A stretch of 54,020 nucleotides of DNA from Bradyrhizobium sp. NAS80.1 (GTDB lineage Bacteria; Pseudomonadota; Alphaproteobacteria; Rhizobiales; Xanthobacteraceae): assembly GCF_001908205.1 (NCBI RefSeq), contig NZ_LGHL01000142.1, positions 45 through 54,064 on the forward strand, written 5' to 3'. Shown here one piece after another: positions 1 to 8,061 of the stretch. Under the pieces are notes generated by a model, which saw only the letters and a program-made list of their open reading frames with translations, searched no databases and had not been told where the DNA came from. A program made the translations under genes and the position numbers. Position 1 is the first letter of the stretch. Each line of letters begins with the position of its first letter.

Positions 1-1275
1 GAGAAGCACAATGTGCGCTTCATCCAGAAGGGCGTGACCAAGGACAATTATCGCGAATTGCTGACCCCGCTGCTCACTGAAGGTGGCGGCCAAGGTTTTT
101 GCGTCAATCTCTCGGTCGATACCGGCTCTACCGACATCATGGAGCTCTGCAACGAACTTGGCGCTCTCTATATCGACACCGTCAACGAGCCCTGGCTCGG
201 CTTCTATTTCGATTCTTCGAAGGGCCCGGAAGCGCGTTCCAACTACGCCCTTCGCGAAGTGACGCTGGCCGCCAAGAAGGCGCGCCCCGCGGGCTCGACG
301 ACGGCCGTCTCCTGCTGTGGCGCCAATCCCGGCATGGTCTCCTTTTTCGTCAAGCAGGCGCTACTCAATGTCGCCGCTGATCTGAAGCTCAATGCCCCCA
401 AGCCGAAGATCAAAGCCGAATGGGCGGACTTGATGCGGCAGGCTGGCGTCAAGGGCATCCACATCGCCGAACGCGACACCCAGCGCTCCAAGTCGCCGAA
501 AGAGCCGGACGTCTTCGTCAACACCTGGTCGGTGGAAGGTTTCCTGTCGGAAGGCGTGCAGCCGTCCGAACTCGGTTGGGGCACCCATGAAAAATGGATG
601 CCGGAGAATGCGCATACCCACGAAGCTGGTTGCGGCGCCGCCATCTATCTGATGCAGCCCGGCGCCAACACACGCGTGCGCACCTGGTGCCCGACCCGCG
701 GCGCGCAGTATGGCTTTCTCGTCACCCACAACGAGTCGATCTCGATCTCCGATTACTTCACGGTGCGTGACGCATCGGGCACGGCGATCTATCGGCCGAC
801 CTGCCACTATGCCTATCATCCGGCTGACGATGCCGTGCTGTCGCTGCATGAAATGTTCGGCCGCGCAGCGAAGATGCAGGAGAAGCACCACATCCTCGAC
901 GAGAACGAAATCGTCGATGGCATCGACGAACTCGGCGTGCTGCTGTACGGCCATGACAACAATGCCTACTGGTACGGCTCGCAACTCTCCATCGAAGAGA
1001 CCCGCAAACTCGCGCCCTATCAGAACGCCACCGGCCTGCAGGTGACCTCCGCCGTGCTCGCCGGAATGGTTTGGGCACTGGAAAACCCGAACAAGGGCAT
1101 CGTCGAAGCCGACGAGATGGATTTCGATCGTCTACTGGAAATCCAGATGCCGTATCTCGGCCCGGTGAAGGGCTTCTACACCGACTGGACGCCGCTGACG
1201 GATCGTCCGGGACTGTTTCCGGAAGATATCGATACGAGTGATCCGTGGCAGTTCCGGAACGTTCTGGTGCGCTGA
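1..1275 (+). CDS. hss: Homospermidine synthase, 5'-truncated by window edge
   Basis: Makes homospermidine from putrescine with NAD+, the main long polyamine of many rhizobia; cytoplasmic. The frame is open to base 1 (codons for EKHNVRF precede the first possible GTG at 13), so the true start lies outside the window. About 424 residues are present; the family is usually near 475, so roughly 50 residues, including the NAD-binding glycine motif, are missing. Recognised from the overall saccharopine-dehydrogenase-like sequence, e.g. NEPWLGFYFD near residue 60, SCCGANPGMVS near 100 and GAQYGFLVTHNES in the middle. It stands alone on the plus strand and is followed by palindromic repeats. Family call is confident; the start cannot be judged. 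Confidence 0.9.
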   Translation, partial: EKHNVRFIQKGVTKDNYRELLTPLLTEGGGQGFCVNLSVDTGSTDIMELCNELGALYIDTVNEPWLGFYFDSSKGPEARSNYALREVTLAAKKARPAGSTTAVSCCGANPGMVSFFVKQALLNVAADLKLNAPKPKIKAEWADLMRQAGVKGIHIAERDTQRSKSPKEPDVFVNTWSVEGFLSEGVQPSELGWGTHEKWMPENAHTHEAGCGAAIYLMQPGANTRVRTWCPTRGAQYGFLVTHNESISISDYFTVRDASGTAIYRPTCHYAYHPADDAVLSLHEMFGRAAKMQEKHHILDENEIVDGIDELGVLLYGHDNNAYWYGSQLSIEETRKLAPYQNATGLQVTSAVLAGMVWALENPNKGIVEADEMDFDRLLEIQMPYLGPVKGFYTDWTPLTDRPGLFPEDIDTSDPWQFRNVLVR

Positions 1276-1293
1276 GGTGACGCCTCTCCGCCT

Positions 1294-1451
1294 GTCATTC
1301 CGGGGCGGCGCGCAAGCGCCGAGCCCGGAATGTCGGCTCCGCACACGACCGTCATGCCCCGGCTTGACCGGGGCATCCAGTACGCCGCGGCTCATCCGCA
1401 TCCCATCACCGCCTCTGGAATACTGGATCACCCGCTTTCGCGGGTGATGAC
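1294..1451. repeat. Two adjacent palindromic intergenic repeats
   Basis: The first unit, 1294-1332, has arms CATTCCGGG and CCCGGAATG and belongs to the family also seen at 8841, 39049 and 52858. The second, about 1350-1451, starts GTCATGCCCCGGCTTGACC and carries ATCCAGTA facing TACTGGAT, ending in a small CCCGC/GCGGG hairpin. No gene is supported between 1276 and 1478. Confidence 0.7.
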
Positions 1452-1478
1452 ACCGAGTGTGTGACTGCGGGCGCGGCG

Positions 1479-1805
1479 CTATTTCTCCTTGATCGGCGGC
1501 GCGACCTTCTCGGCCGGAGCCGGCGGTAACACCGACTTCGCGGCGCCTTGCGTCTGCGGCTCGGGGCGCGCGGGTTCGGGGGCAGGCGTCGTCGGCCGAT
1601 CACCGCCGGGCTTGGCTTCCGCGGGGGCCTTGCTGTGATCGTCGGACGGTGTGCCCTGAAGCGGTTTCGTTGCCTGCGCCAGCTCCATCTGGCTTTCGGC
1701 ACGGATCCGCTCCAGCGACAGGGCTGTTACCACGACGCCTGCTGCGAACAGCGAGAAGGCGATCATCAGGTCCAGTTTCAGTCTGCGCTTGTCATGATTA
1801 CTCAT
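1479..1805 (-). CDS. Small single-pass membrane protein, Pro/Ala-rich tail, unknown function
   Basis: 108 residues from ATG 1805 (MSNHDKRRLK); an in-frame upstream start at 1835 would add ten residues but has no better support. Residues about 12-33 (LMIAFSLFAAGVVVTALSL) form one hydrophobic segment after a basic N-terminus, so an inner-membrane anchor with the tail outside is likely. The remainder is low-complexity, rich in Pro, Ala, Lys and Glu, and ends in a charged KVAPPIKEK stretch. I do not recognise a family. It lies downstream of the MgtC-like gene on the same strand, about 100 bp away. Coding is inferred from the GC3 bias and sensible topology; function unknown. Confidence 0.6.
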   Translation of the reverse strand: MSNHDKRRLKLDLMIAFSLFAAGVVVTALSLERIRAESQMELAQATKPLQGTPSDDHSKAPAEAKPGGDRPTTPAPEPARPEPQTQGAAKSVLPPAPAEKVAPPIKEK

Positions 1806-1905
1806 GTCGATCACCGCACTTGTCCGCGGGATCAACGAATTTACCCGAGTGCGGTTCCGAGCCCGGTGAAGCGGGAACCGGACGCCTGCGCGCCCAAACG
1901 CCCGC

Positions 1906-2622
1906 TTACTCCGTAGTACTGACTTCCCAGGTGGCGTGGCGCACGCCCGGTTGATGCTGCAGGTCGGTCGCCACCGTGTTCAGCTCGTTCGGGTCGACCG
2001 CAGTCGCCACCAGTTTTGCGACGATCTCCAGGATATCGTCGCCGATCTCGACCACGTCGACATCGGCGACCGGATAATTCGCGGCCTCGAGCTTGTCGAC
2101 GAGGCGGTCGCGCATGTCAGGCAAGGCGTCGGTCGCGACCGCGAGCTTGAAGTAATAGGTCGCCTCCAGCGCCTTTAAATTCAGCGGAATACGGTTGATG
2201 GCATTGACCAGAGGCCGCAGCATCGTGTTGCCGGCGATGATGAACACGGTCAGCACCGCGGCCTGGGCAACCAGGTCGGCACCGGCGCAGGAGCCGACGG
2301 CGGCAGAGGCCCACAACGTCGCCGCGGTATTGAGCCCGCGCACGTCCATGCCCTGCTTCATGATGACGCCGGCGCCGAGGAAGCCGATGCCGGAGACGAC
2401 ATAGGCGATCACCCGGACCGCACCGTCCGCACCCGTCAGATGCATGGCGAGATCGACGAAGGCGGCGGCGCCGACCGCGACCAGCACATTGGTACGCAGG
2501 CCCGCGGTACGCTGCCGATACTGCCGCTCGGCGCCGATCAGCGTGCCCAGCACAAAGGCCGTGAACAAGCTGATCAGCGTGTCGATGAAATCGGCAATCT
2601 GGAAGGTCGTCAGAAACCGCAT
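1906..2622 (-). CDS. MgtC/SapB family inner-membrane protein
   Basis: 238 residues. The N-terminal half has four to five hydrophobic helices with the family signature GAERQYRQRTAGLRTN near residues 30-45 and GFLGAGVIMK near 80. The C-terminal about 90 residues are soluble and alternate as in the ACT-like domain of longer MgtC proteins. MgtC proteins help survival at low Mg2+ and inhibit or modulate the F-type ATPase in Salmonella; the exact role in rhizobia is not established. The gene starts 30 bp after the WD40 gene ends on the same strand, so it may be the distal member of the zinc operon, but no sequence evidence ties it to zinc. Confidence 0.85.
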   Translation of the reverse strand: MRFLTTFQIADFIDTLISLFTAFVLGTLIGAERQYRQRTAGLRTNVLVAVGAAAFVDLAMHLTGADGAVRVIAYVVSGIGFLGAGVIMKQGMDVRGLNTAATLWASAAVGSCAGADLVAQAAVLTVFIIAGNTMLRPLVNAINRIPLNLKALEATYYFKLAVATDALPDMRDRLVDKLEAANYPVADVDVVEIGDDILEIVAKLVATAVDPNELNTVATDLQHQPGVRHATWEVSTTE

Positions 2623-2652
2623 GTGCCCATCTACGGTCAGAACGATGACAGA

Positions 2653-3675
2653 TTAAAGCTCCAGCAGGCCGCCGTCCCCATTTTCATCGGCGAACGCAAG
2701 CAGCGTGCCCTTGGCGTTCCAGGCCAGCGCAGACACCGGCGGCGTGCCGTTGCGGCGAACCAGGATCTCGGCGCCGTCCTCCAATCGCACCATCAGCACG
2801 GTGCCGTCGCTGTAGCCGGCGGCGAGGATGTCGTTCTTCGGGTGACAGGCGACGACCGACACGCGCGCCTGCAGCGGAGCGAGCATCGCGGGCTCCTTGC
2901 CCATCGGGCCGTCCTTGCTCGCGAACGGCCACAGGATCACCGTGTCGGCGCCCGAGGTCGCCAGCGCCTTGCCGCCCGCGCTCCAGGACATCGAGCGGAC
3001 ACGGCCGGGATAGCCGGTCATGCGCATGTGGCGGTTATCCGCAAGGCGCCAGCCGTGCAGAGCCGCCTCGTGCATCGAGGTGACCAGAAACTTGTTGTCG
3101 GGGCTGAAGGTGACACCGAGATGCGAGCCGGCCCAGGGCAGGAATTCGGCTGTCGCGGCCATGTTCGGAAACCACAGCGTCGCGCCGTTGTAATGCGCGA
3201 TCGCGAGACGCAGGCCCTTCGGCGCAAACGCAAGCCCGCCGACCGTCGAGGGCACGTCGATCGATTTCTCCTCGTTCTTGCCGCTCTTGACGGAAGCCGT
3301 CTTGCCGGCCGACCAGGCGAAAGCGCCGTCCGGATGCAGCGCCACCGCGTCGATCCAGCGCCGCTTCGGGTCGGTGGCGAGCAGCGTCACCTCGCCCTTG
3401 GCATCGAGCGACACGACCTTGCCGTCGTCGCCGCCCACCACCAGGCGCTTGCCGTCGGAGGCGGTCGAAAGAATGGCGCCGCTGTGAACGGCGACCGTGG
3501 TGAACTCGCCCTTGGCGTCGACCAGCGCGACGTTCTCCTCACCGCCGACGAAGGCGGCGCGGTCGGCGAGAAAATGCACCGACGTCACGCCCATTCCGAG
3601 CGCGACCGGCTTGACGCGGTCGGTAACGGAAACGATCGAGGCGGACTCGGGGGCCGGCGTAAACTCTTTCATCAC
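2653..3675 (-). CDS. WD40-type beta-propeller protein paired with the COG0523 GTPase
   Basis: 340 residues with repeating blade-like segments of about 40 residues (e.g. GDGKVVSLDAKGEVTLLATD, GYSDGTVLMVRLEDGAEILV), consistent with one seven-bladed propeller. No signal peptide or membrane segment is visible, so it should be cytosolic. Its start overlaps the stop of the GTPase gene by 4 bp, implying translational coupling and probably a joint function. It is not an AztD-type periplasmic zinc chaperone as far as I can see, because it lacks an export signal and His clusters. Function unknown; a scaffold or client-recognition partner of the zinc GTPase is an inference from the coupling only. Confidence 0.8.
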   Translation of the reverse strand: MMKEFTPAPESASIVSVTDRVKPVALGMGVTSVHFLADRAAFVGGEENVALVDAKGEFTTVAVHSGAILSTASDGKRLVVGGDDGKVVSLDAKGEVTLLATDPKRRWIDAVALHPDGAFAWSAGKTASVKSGKNEEKSIDVPSTVGGLAFAPKGLRLAIAHYNGATLWFPNMAATAEFLPWAGSHLGVTFSPDNKFLVTSMHEAALHGWRLADNRHMRMTGYPGRVRSMSWSAGGKALATSGADTVILWPFASKDGPMGKEPAMLAPLQARVSVVACHPKNDILAAGYSDGTVLMVRLEDGAEILVRRNGTPPVSALAWNAKGTLLAFADENGDGGLLEL

Positions 3676-4721
3676 GAGACGATGCAGCTCTCAAAACCCT
3701 TGCGAATGACCTCTTCCGGCAATTCGCGGCCAATGAAGATGAGGCGGCTCTCGCGCGGCTCGCCCTCCTTCCACTTCCGCTGGTGGTTGCCCTCCAGCAT
3801 CATGTGCACGCCCTGGAAGACGTAGCGGTCGTCGTCATCATGGAAGGCGAGGATGCCCTTGGAGCGCAGGATCTTGCCGCCCTCCACCTGCACCAGGTTC
3901 TGGAGCCAGGGCATGAATACGTTCGGATCGAGCGGCTTGTCGGTCTTGAGCGCCAGCGACTGCATGTCCTCGTCGTGATAGTGCTTCAGGCCATGGCCGT
4001 GATCATGGTGGTGATGATCGTGGCCGTCGTGGTGGTGATGATCATGGTCGTGGTCATGATCGTCGGCCTCCAGGAAATCCGGCTCGATGTCGAGGATGCG
4101 GTCGAGGTCGAACGCGCCGCGGTCGAGCACATCGGCCAGCGCCACCGAGCAGCGCTCGGTGCGGTGGAGCTTCGCATAGGGATTGATGCCGCGGATGCGG
4201 GCCTCGACCTCGGCGAGCTCGGGCTTGGTGACGAGATCGGTCTTGTTCAGCACGATCACGTCGGCAAAGGCAATCTGGTTCTTGGCCTCGGGCGCGTCCT
4301 TGAGCCGGTCGGACAGCCATTTGGCGTCGGCGACCGTGACGACCGCATCGAGCCGGGCGTTCTTCTGCACGTCCTCGTCGACGAAGAAGGTCTGGGCGAC
4401 GGGCGCCGGATCGGCAAGGCCCGTGGTCTCGACGATGATGGCATCGAACTTGCCCTTGCGCTTCATCAACCCGTCCATGATGCGAACGAGGTCGCCGCGC
4501 ACGGTGCAGCAGATGCAGCCGTTGTTCATCTCAAACACTTCCTCATCGGCGCCGATGATGAGGTCGTTGTCGATGCCGATCTCGCCGAATTCGTTGACGA
4601 TGACGGCGTATTTCTTGCCGTGGTTTTCCGACAGGATGCGGTTCAAAAGCGTGGTCTTGCCGGCACCGAGATAGCCGGTCAGAACGGTCACAGGAATTTT
4701 TTGGGAGGTCGCTTCAGACAT
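3672..4721 (-). CDS. COG0523/CobW-family zinc GTPase with His-rich loop
   Basis: 349 residues. Walker A GYLGAGKTT at 16-24, ETTGLADP at 98-105, the metal-binding GCICC at 68-72 (Cys69, Cys71, Cys72), and NKTD at 159-162. Residues 222-249 form a dense His/Asp loop, the usual mark of zinc-handling members (ZigA, ZagA, Zng1 types), which use GTP hydrolysis to load zinc onto client enzymes. A CobW C-terminal domain follows, including RLIFIGRELP near the end. It lies 56 bp downstream of the zinc-binding protein gene and is coupled to the WD40 gene. Position behind the Zur-like site suggests expression under zinc limitation. The precise client is unknown; cobalamin synthesis (CobW proper) is unlikely in this context. 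Confidence 0.9.
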   Translation of the reverse strand: MSEATSQKIPVTVLTGYLGAGKTTLLNRILSENHGKKYAVIVNEFGEIGIDNDLIIGADEEVFEMNNGCICCTVRGDLVRIMDGLMKRKGKFDAIIVETTGLADPAPVAQTFFVDEDVQKNARLDAVVTVADAKWLSDRLKDAPEAKNQIAFADVIVLNKTDLVTKPELAEVEARIRGINPYAKLHRTERCSVALADVLDRGAFDLDRILDIEPDFLEADDHDHDHDHHHHDGHDHHHHDHGHGLKHYHDEDMQSLALKTDKPLDPNVFMPWLQNLVQVEGGKILRSKGILAFHDDDDRYVFQGVHMMLEGNHQRKWKEGEPRESRLIFIGRELPEEVIRKGFESCIVS

Positions 4722-4777
4722 AACAACTCCGAGGTCGGGCTTTTTCGGCGCGACGCGAGGCGGGGTGGCCCCCTGCC

Positions 4778-5650
4778 CTAATGGTCAAGCGCGCTGGTCA
4801 GGGCCTTTATATTGTGCCTGACCATGTCAATGTAAGTGGGTGCATGCCCCTTTTCGCCCGTTAAACCGTCCGAAATCAGGGTCCCGCCGACCTTTGCGCC
4901 GGTCTCGGCCGCGATCCGCCGGATCAGCCGGTCGTCGCTGATATTCTCCAGGAAGACAGCCGGGATTTTCTGGGCCTTGATCTGACCGATGATGGCCGCG
5001 ATGTCCCGCGCACTGGGCTCGGTTTCCGTGGAGACCCCCAGGGGCGCGATGAACTGGATACCGTATTCGGCGGCGAAATAGCCGAAGGCGTCGTGCGTGG
5101 AGATCACCTTGCGACGCTCCGGCGGGATTTTGGCCACGGCCTCGCGGACCTCGCGGTCGAGCGTTTCGAGCTTTTCCAGATAGGCCTTTGCCTGCGCGCG
5201 GAAGACATCCGCATTCTCCGGATCAGCCGTGGCCAGCGCATCGGCGATGTCGGTCACGTAGATCCTAGCGTTGGGGACGGACTGCCAGGCATGGGGATCG
5301 GCGGCCGAACCGAGCTTCAGGGGCGCGATGCCGGCGCTCGCGGTAACCACCTGCGCCTTGGCTCCGGAGGACTGCACGAGCCGCGGCAGCCAGCCCTCCA
5401 GCCCAAGCCCGTTGACGATGACGAGTTTCGCCTCCGCGATCCGCTTCGCATCGCCCGGCGCGGGCGTATAGACGTGCACGTCGCTGTCCGCCCCTACCAG
5501 CGTCGTCAGATTGATACGGTCGCCGCCAACGTTGCGGACGAAATCGGCAAGGATCGAGAAGCTCGCGACGACGTTGAGCCGTTCAGCCGCGTGCAGCGGC
5601 GAGACGATCATCAGCGAGGCAAGGAGCAGAAGGAAGCGCATGGCCCTCAC
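4778..5650 (-). CDS. znuA: Zinc ABC transporter substrate-binding protein (ZnuA/AztC type)
   Basis: 290 residues with a signal peptide (MRFLLLLASLMIVSPLHA), so periplasmic. Cluster A-I binding-protein fold. Predicted metal ligands are His59 (SDVHVYTP), His120 (DPHAW), His186 (STHDAFGYF) and Asp261 (ISDGLTG), i.e. three His and one Asp. The spacing of the last three matches, from memory, the AztC type rather than classical ZnuA, and the long His-rich loop of ZnuA is absent. The GTG start at 5650 overlaps the permease stop as GTGA; ATG 5641 is an alternative start. Manganese specificity cannot be fully excluded from sequence, but the COG0523 GTPase and Zur-like palindrome favour zinc. Confidence 0.9.
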   Translation of the reverse strand: MRAMRFLLLLASLMIVSPLHAAERLNVVASFSILADFVRNVGGDRINLTTLVGADSDVHVYTPAPGDAKRIAEAKLVIVNGLGLEGWLPRLVQSSGAKAQVVTASAGIAPLKLGSAADPHAWQSVPNARIYVTDIADALATADPENADVFRAQAKAYLEKLETLDREVREAVAKIPPERRKVISTHDAFGYFAAEYGIQFIAPLGVSTETEPSARDIAAIIGQIKAQKIPAVFLENISDDRLIRRIAAETGAKVGGTLISDGLTGEKGHAPTYIDMVRHNIKALTSALDH

Positions 5651-6516
5651 GCTTCCAGATGCCGACCGGGAAACATCTGCCTGACGACGCCGCCGACACG
5701 GCCGAACAGGACGGAGACGACGTAGAACACCGTCGCCACCAGGATGATCGCAGGGCCCGAGGGCACCCGGGTCTGGAACGACAGCGCGAGGCCGGCGTAG
5801 CCCGAGACGGCGGCGGCGATCACGGCGATGCAGATCATGGCTGTGAGATCGCGTGACCAGAACCGCGCAATGCCGGCAGGCAGGATCATCAGGCCGACCG
5901 CCAGCAAGGTGCCGAGCGCCTGGAAGCCGTTGACGAGGTTGATGACGACGAGCGCGAGGAAAGCGAGATGCGCAGGTCCGCCGGCCCGGCTCACGGTGCG
6001 CAAAAATAGTGGATCGACACTCTCGATCACCAGCGGGCGGTAGATCACCGCGAGCACCACGAGCGTGATCGTGGCGTTGAAAGCCACCATCAGCAGCGTC
6101 TGATCGTCCATCGCGAGAATGTTGCCGAACAGCACGTGCAACAGGTCGATATTGGTGCCCTTGAGCGAGACGATGGTCACACCCAGCGCCAGCGACGCCA
6201 GATAGAAGGTCGCAAGCGAAGCGTCCTCCTTCAACCCGGTCGAGCGCGCGACCACGCCGGCGAGGATCGCAACCGCAAAGCCGGCGATCAGCCCGCCGGC
6301 CGTCATCGCAAACAGATTGAGGCCGGAGAGCAGGAAGCCGACCGCCGCGCCCGGCAGGATCGCATGGGCCATGGCATCGCCGACGAGGCTCATCCGCCGC
6401 AGCATCAGGAATACGCCGATCGGCGCGCCTGCGAGCGACAACGCGACGACCGCTGCGAGCGCACGCCGCATGAACTCGAATTCGGTGAACGGGCCGATCA
6501 GAACGTCATGGATCAT
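5647..6516 (-). CDS. znuB: Zinc ABC transporter permease (ZnuB type)
   Basis: 289 residues with about eight to nine hydrophobic helices, matching the ABC-3 permease family. Typical pieces are LRRMSLVGDAMAHAILPG at 43-60 and VGLMILPAGIARFWSRDL near 220. It forms the membrane channel for zinc import with the ATPase and binding protein encoded on either side. It starts 6 bp after the ATPase stop and its stop overlaps the next start by 4 bp, so the three genes are translated as one coupled unit. Length is normal and no defect is visible. Confidence 0.92.
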   Translation of the reverse strand: MIHDVLIGPFTEFEFMRRALAAVVALSLAGAPIGVFLMLRRMSLVGDAMAHAILPGAAVGFLLSGLNLFAMTAGGLIAGFAVAILAGVVARSTGLKEDASLATFYLASLALGVTIVSLKGTNIDLLHVLFGNILAMDDQTLLMVAFNATITLVVLAVIYRPLVIESVDPLFLRTVSRAGGPAHLAFLALVVINLVNGFQALGTLLAVGLMILPAGIARFWSRDLTAMICIAVIAAAVSGYAGLALSFQTRVPSGPAIILVATVFYVVSVLFGRVGGVVRQMFPGRHLEA

Positions 6517-6522
6517 GGGACG

Positions 6523-7275
6523 TCACGCTGCCTGTGAGCGTCCATCCTCGGCGCAGGCCGTGGCACTGTCATCGAAGGCCTCGCACATCCGCATCGCCAC
6601 CATCAGGTTTTCCGGCGTCAGCACCTCTGCCGTCGGTCCCCACGCCACGGGGCCGCGCGCCAGCACCAGCGTCTCGCTGAAGTGCGTGCGCACCATCTCC
6701 ATGTCGTGCAGCGCGGCGAGCACGGTGCGGCCCTCGCCGTGCCAGTGTTTCACCAGCGCGAGCAGGTCGACCGTTGTCTTGCTGTCGATCGCGTTGAAGG
6801 GTTCGTCGAGCACGATCAGGCGCGCGTCCTGGAGCAGCACGCGCGCGAACAGCACGCGCTGCATCTGCCCACCGGAGAGTGTGCCGATCGGACGATTCTC
6901 GAAGCCATTGAGGCCAACGGCCGCGATCGCGCGGAGGATCTTTTCGCGCGCAGCCTTGCCGATGCCACCGAACAGGCCGGTCCCGCGCCACAGTCCGGTG
7001 CCGACGAAGTCGAACACCGAGATCGGGAAGCTGCGGTCGATCTCCGCGCTCTGCGGCAGATAGGCGATGTCCCTGCTATCGAGCCCGCCAAGATGAATGC
7101 TGCCGTCGAGCGGCTTGAGGATTCCGACGATGCCGCGCAGCAGCGTCGACTTGCCAGCACCGTTCGGGCCGATCACGGCGACCAGCGCGCCAGGCACGAC
7201 CTCGCCGTTGAGATGATGCACGGCCGGATGGCGGTCGTAGCCGAGCGTGACGTTATGAAAGTGCAGCGCTGCCAT
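6523..7275 (-). CDS. znuC: Zinc ABC transporter ATP-binding protein (ZnuC type)
   Basis: 250 residues from ATG 7275 (MAALHFHNVTLGYD). Walker A GPNGAGKST near 36-44, Q-loop LPQSAEI, signature LSGGQMQR and Walker B LIVLDEPF, with the switch His in LHDMEMV. It powers import through the adjacent permease. I chose ATG 7275 rather than the in-frame TTG 7296, because a GAGGTG Shine-Dalgarno sits just upstream and overlaps the stop codon of the His-rich gene (stop ends at 7278, start 2 bp later). This tight stop-start arrangement indicates that the His-rich ORF is translated and coupled to the ATPase. Confidence 0.92.
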   Translation of the reverse strand: MAALHFHNVTLGYDRHPAVHHLNGEVVPGALVAVIGPNGAGKSTLLRGIVGILKPLDGSIHLGGLDSRDIAYLPQSAEIDRSFPISVFDFVGTGLWRGTGLFGGIGKAAREKILRAIAAVGLNGFENRPIGTLSGGQMQRVLFARVLLQDARLIVLDEPFNAIDSKTTVDLLALVKHWHGEGRTVLAALHDMEMVRTHFSETLVLARGPVAWGPTAEVLTPENLMVAMRMCEAFDDSATACAEDGRSQAA

Positions 7276-7277
7276 GG

Positions 7278-7514
7278 TCACCTCATCGCCAGCCAAACGA
7301 TGCCCCAGAGCACGGCGCAGACGGCGGCCGCGGCCGAAAGACGGCCTGCCAGGGTCATGCGCAAGATCGACCAGGGCGCGTCCTGGGCCGGATGCGGAGA
7401 GGCCGCATCGTGGACATGGGCGTGGGTGTGGTCGTGCCCGTGCGAATGCCCGTGGCCATGGGAATGGCCATGAGCATGGTCGTGATGATGGGCGTGGGAC
7501 GCGGCGGGAACCAT
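7278..7514 (-). CDS. Small His-rich single-pass membrane protein leading the zinc operon
   Basis: 78 residues. Residues 7-35 are alternating His with Asp, Gly, Ala or Ser (17 His), then a short linker, then one C-terminal hydrophobic helix (RLSAAAAVCAVLWGIVWLAM, about 57-77). This looks like a zinc-binding tail tethered to the inner membrane. It is the first gene after the Zur-like palindrome and its stop overlaps the ribosome site of the ATPase gene. The ATG lies only 9 bp from the palindrome, so the transcript may have a very short leader; only GGA stands directly before ATG. I do not recognise a named family. Zinc capture or buffering for the transporter is inferred from composition and position. 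Confidence 0.75.
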   Translation of the reverse strand: MVPAASHAHHHDHAHGHSHGHGHSHGHDHTHAHVHDAASPHPAQDAPWSILRMTLAGRLSAAAAVCAVLWGIVWLAMR

Positions 7515-7521
7515 TCCAAGG

Positions 7522-7538
7522 ACGTTATATTATAACAT
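7522..7538 (-). promoter_or_regulatory. Zur-box-like palindrome upstream of the zinc operon
   Basis: Read on the minus strand it is ATGTTATAATATAACGT. The core GTTATA-A-TATAAC (7524-7536) is a perfect palindrome and the flanks add one imperfect pair. It matches the alphaproteobacterial Zur consensus of the type TGTTATAATATAACA. TATAAT inside it could be the -10 element, so a bound repressor would block polymerase directly. No zur gene lies in the window. Strong similarity, not proven. Confidence 0.8.
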
Positions 7539-7558
7539 TACCCGTGTCCACGCCCGGC

Positions 7559-8061
7559 TCAGGGCTTGCCGATCACCATCGCGATGGCTGCCGCCACGAA
7601 CGGGAACGGCACCGACACCGCACAGCGGAACCAGACGAAACGGGCCGGCATGAACGGAATTTCCCACAAAATCACCCGCTGGAACGCGAACAGGGCCCAG
7701 GCGACGACATAGGCGACCACCTGCGGCACCCCGCCACCCGATTTCAGCGCCACGGTGCCGATGGAAAAGCCGATCACCGGGCCGCCGGGGGGTGGCGGCG
7801 CCCGCGAACACGGCAGTCGCGACCCCGAGCCAGCCGCTGTCCGGACCGAGCCAGCCGGTGATCACCTCCTGCGGGATGATGGCAGCGATGTAGCCGGAGC
7901 CGATCACGCCCAGCGCAATGCGCGGCACGATGTTGATGAAGTCCATCGAGCCTTCGCGCAGCGAGGCCTTGAACACGGGGGGGACCGCGGCGGAAGGCGA
8001 TCAGGCCGACGCCGAATACCGAACCCCACAACAGAATATCGATGAGGAGTGCCGCGCTCAC
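7559..8061 (-). pseudogene. Half-size permease (ArsP_1/PF03773-like), broken by two frameshifts
   Basis: Three frames together give one 166-residue permease: GTG start at 8061 (VSAALLIDILLWGSVFGVG), then a shift at the 7-base C/G run 7977-7983 into MDFINIVPRIALGVIGSGYI, then a shift at the 6-base run 7787-7792 into GGPVIGFSIGTVALKSGGG and the end at 7559. Removing one base from each run gives exactly 501 bp and a sequence parallel to the neighbour at 8058-8669, including a WEIPFM match to its WEIPIM. The GTGA overlap with that neighbour is intact. Apart from the two runs nothing looks decayed, so sequence error is as likely as real loss. Probable role: membrane subunit paired with the neighbour; substrate unknown. 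Confidence 0.75.

Noticed and set aside
2440..3825. 461-residue plus-strand frame opposite the WD40 and MgtC genes
   Set aside because: It is an antisense shadow in GC-rich DNA, rich in Arg/His/Gly with no family match; the minus-strand genes have clear motifs.
4722..4777. A separate Zur site for the COG0523 gene
   Set aside because: The 56-bp gap has no palindrome like that at 7524; the gene is better explained as part of the upstream operon.
3783..4781. 332-residue plus-strand frame opposite the COG0523 gene
   Set aside because: Low-complexity Val/Met/Ile runs arise from the reversed His-rich codons; no start signal or family.
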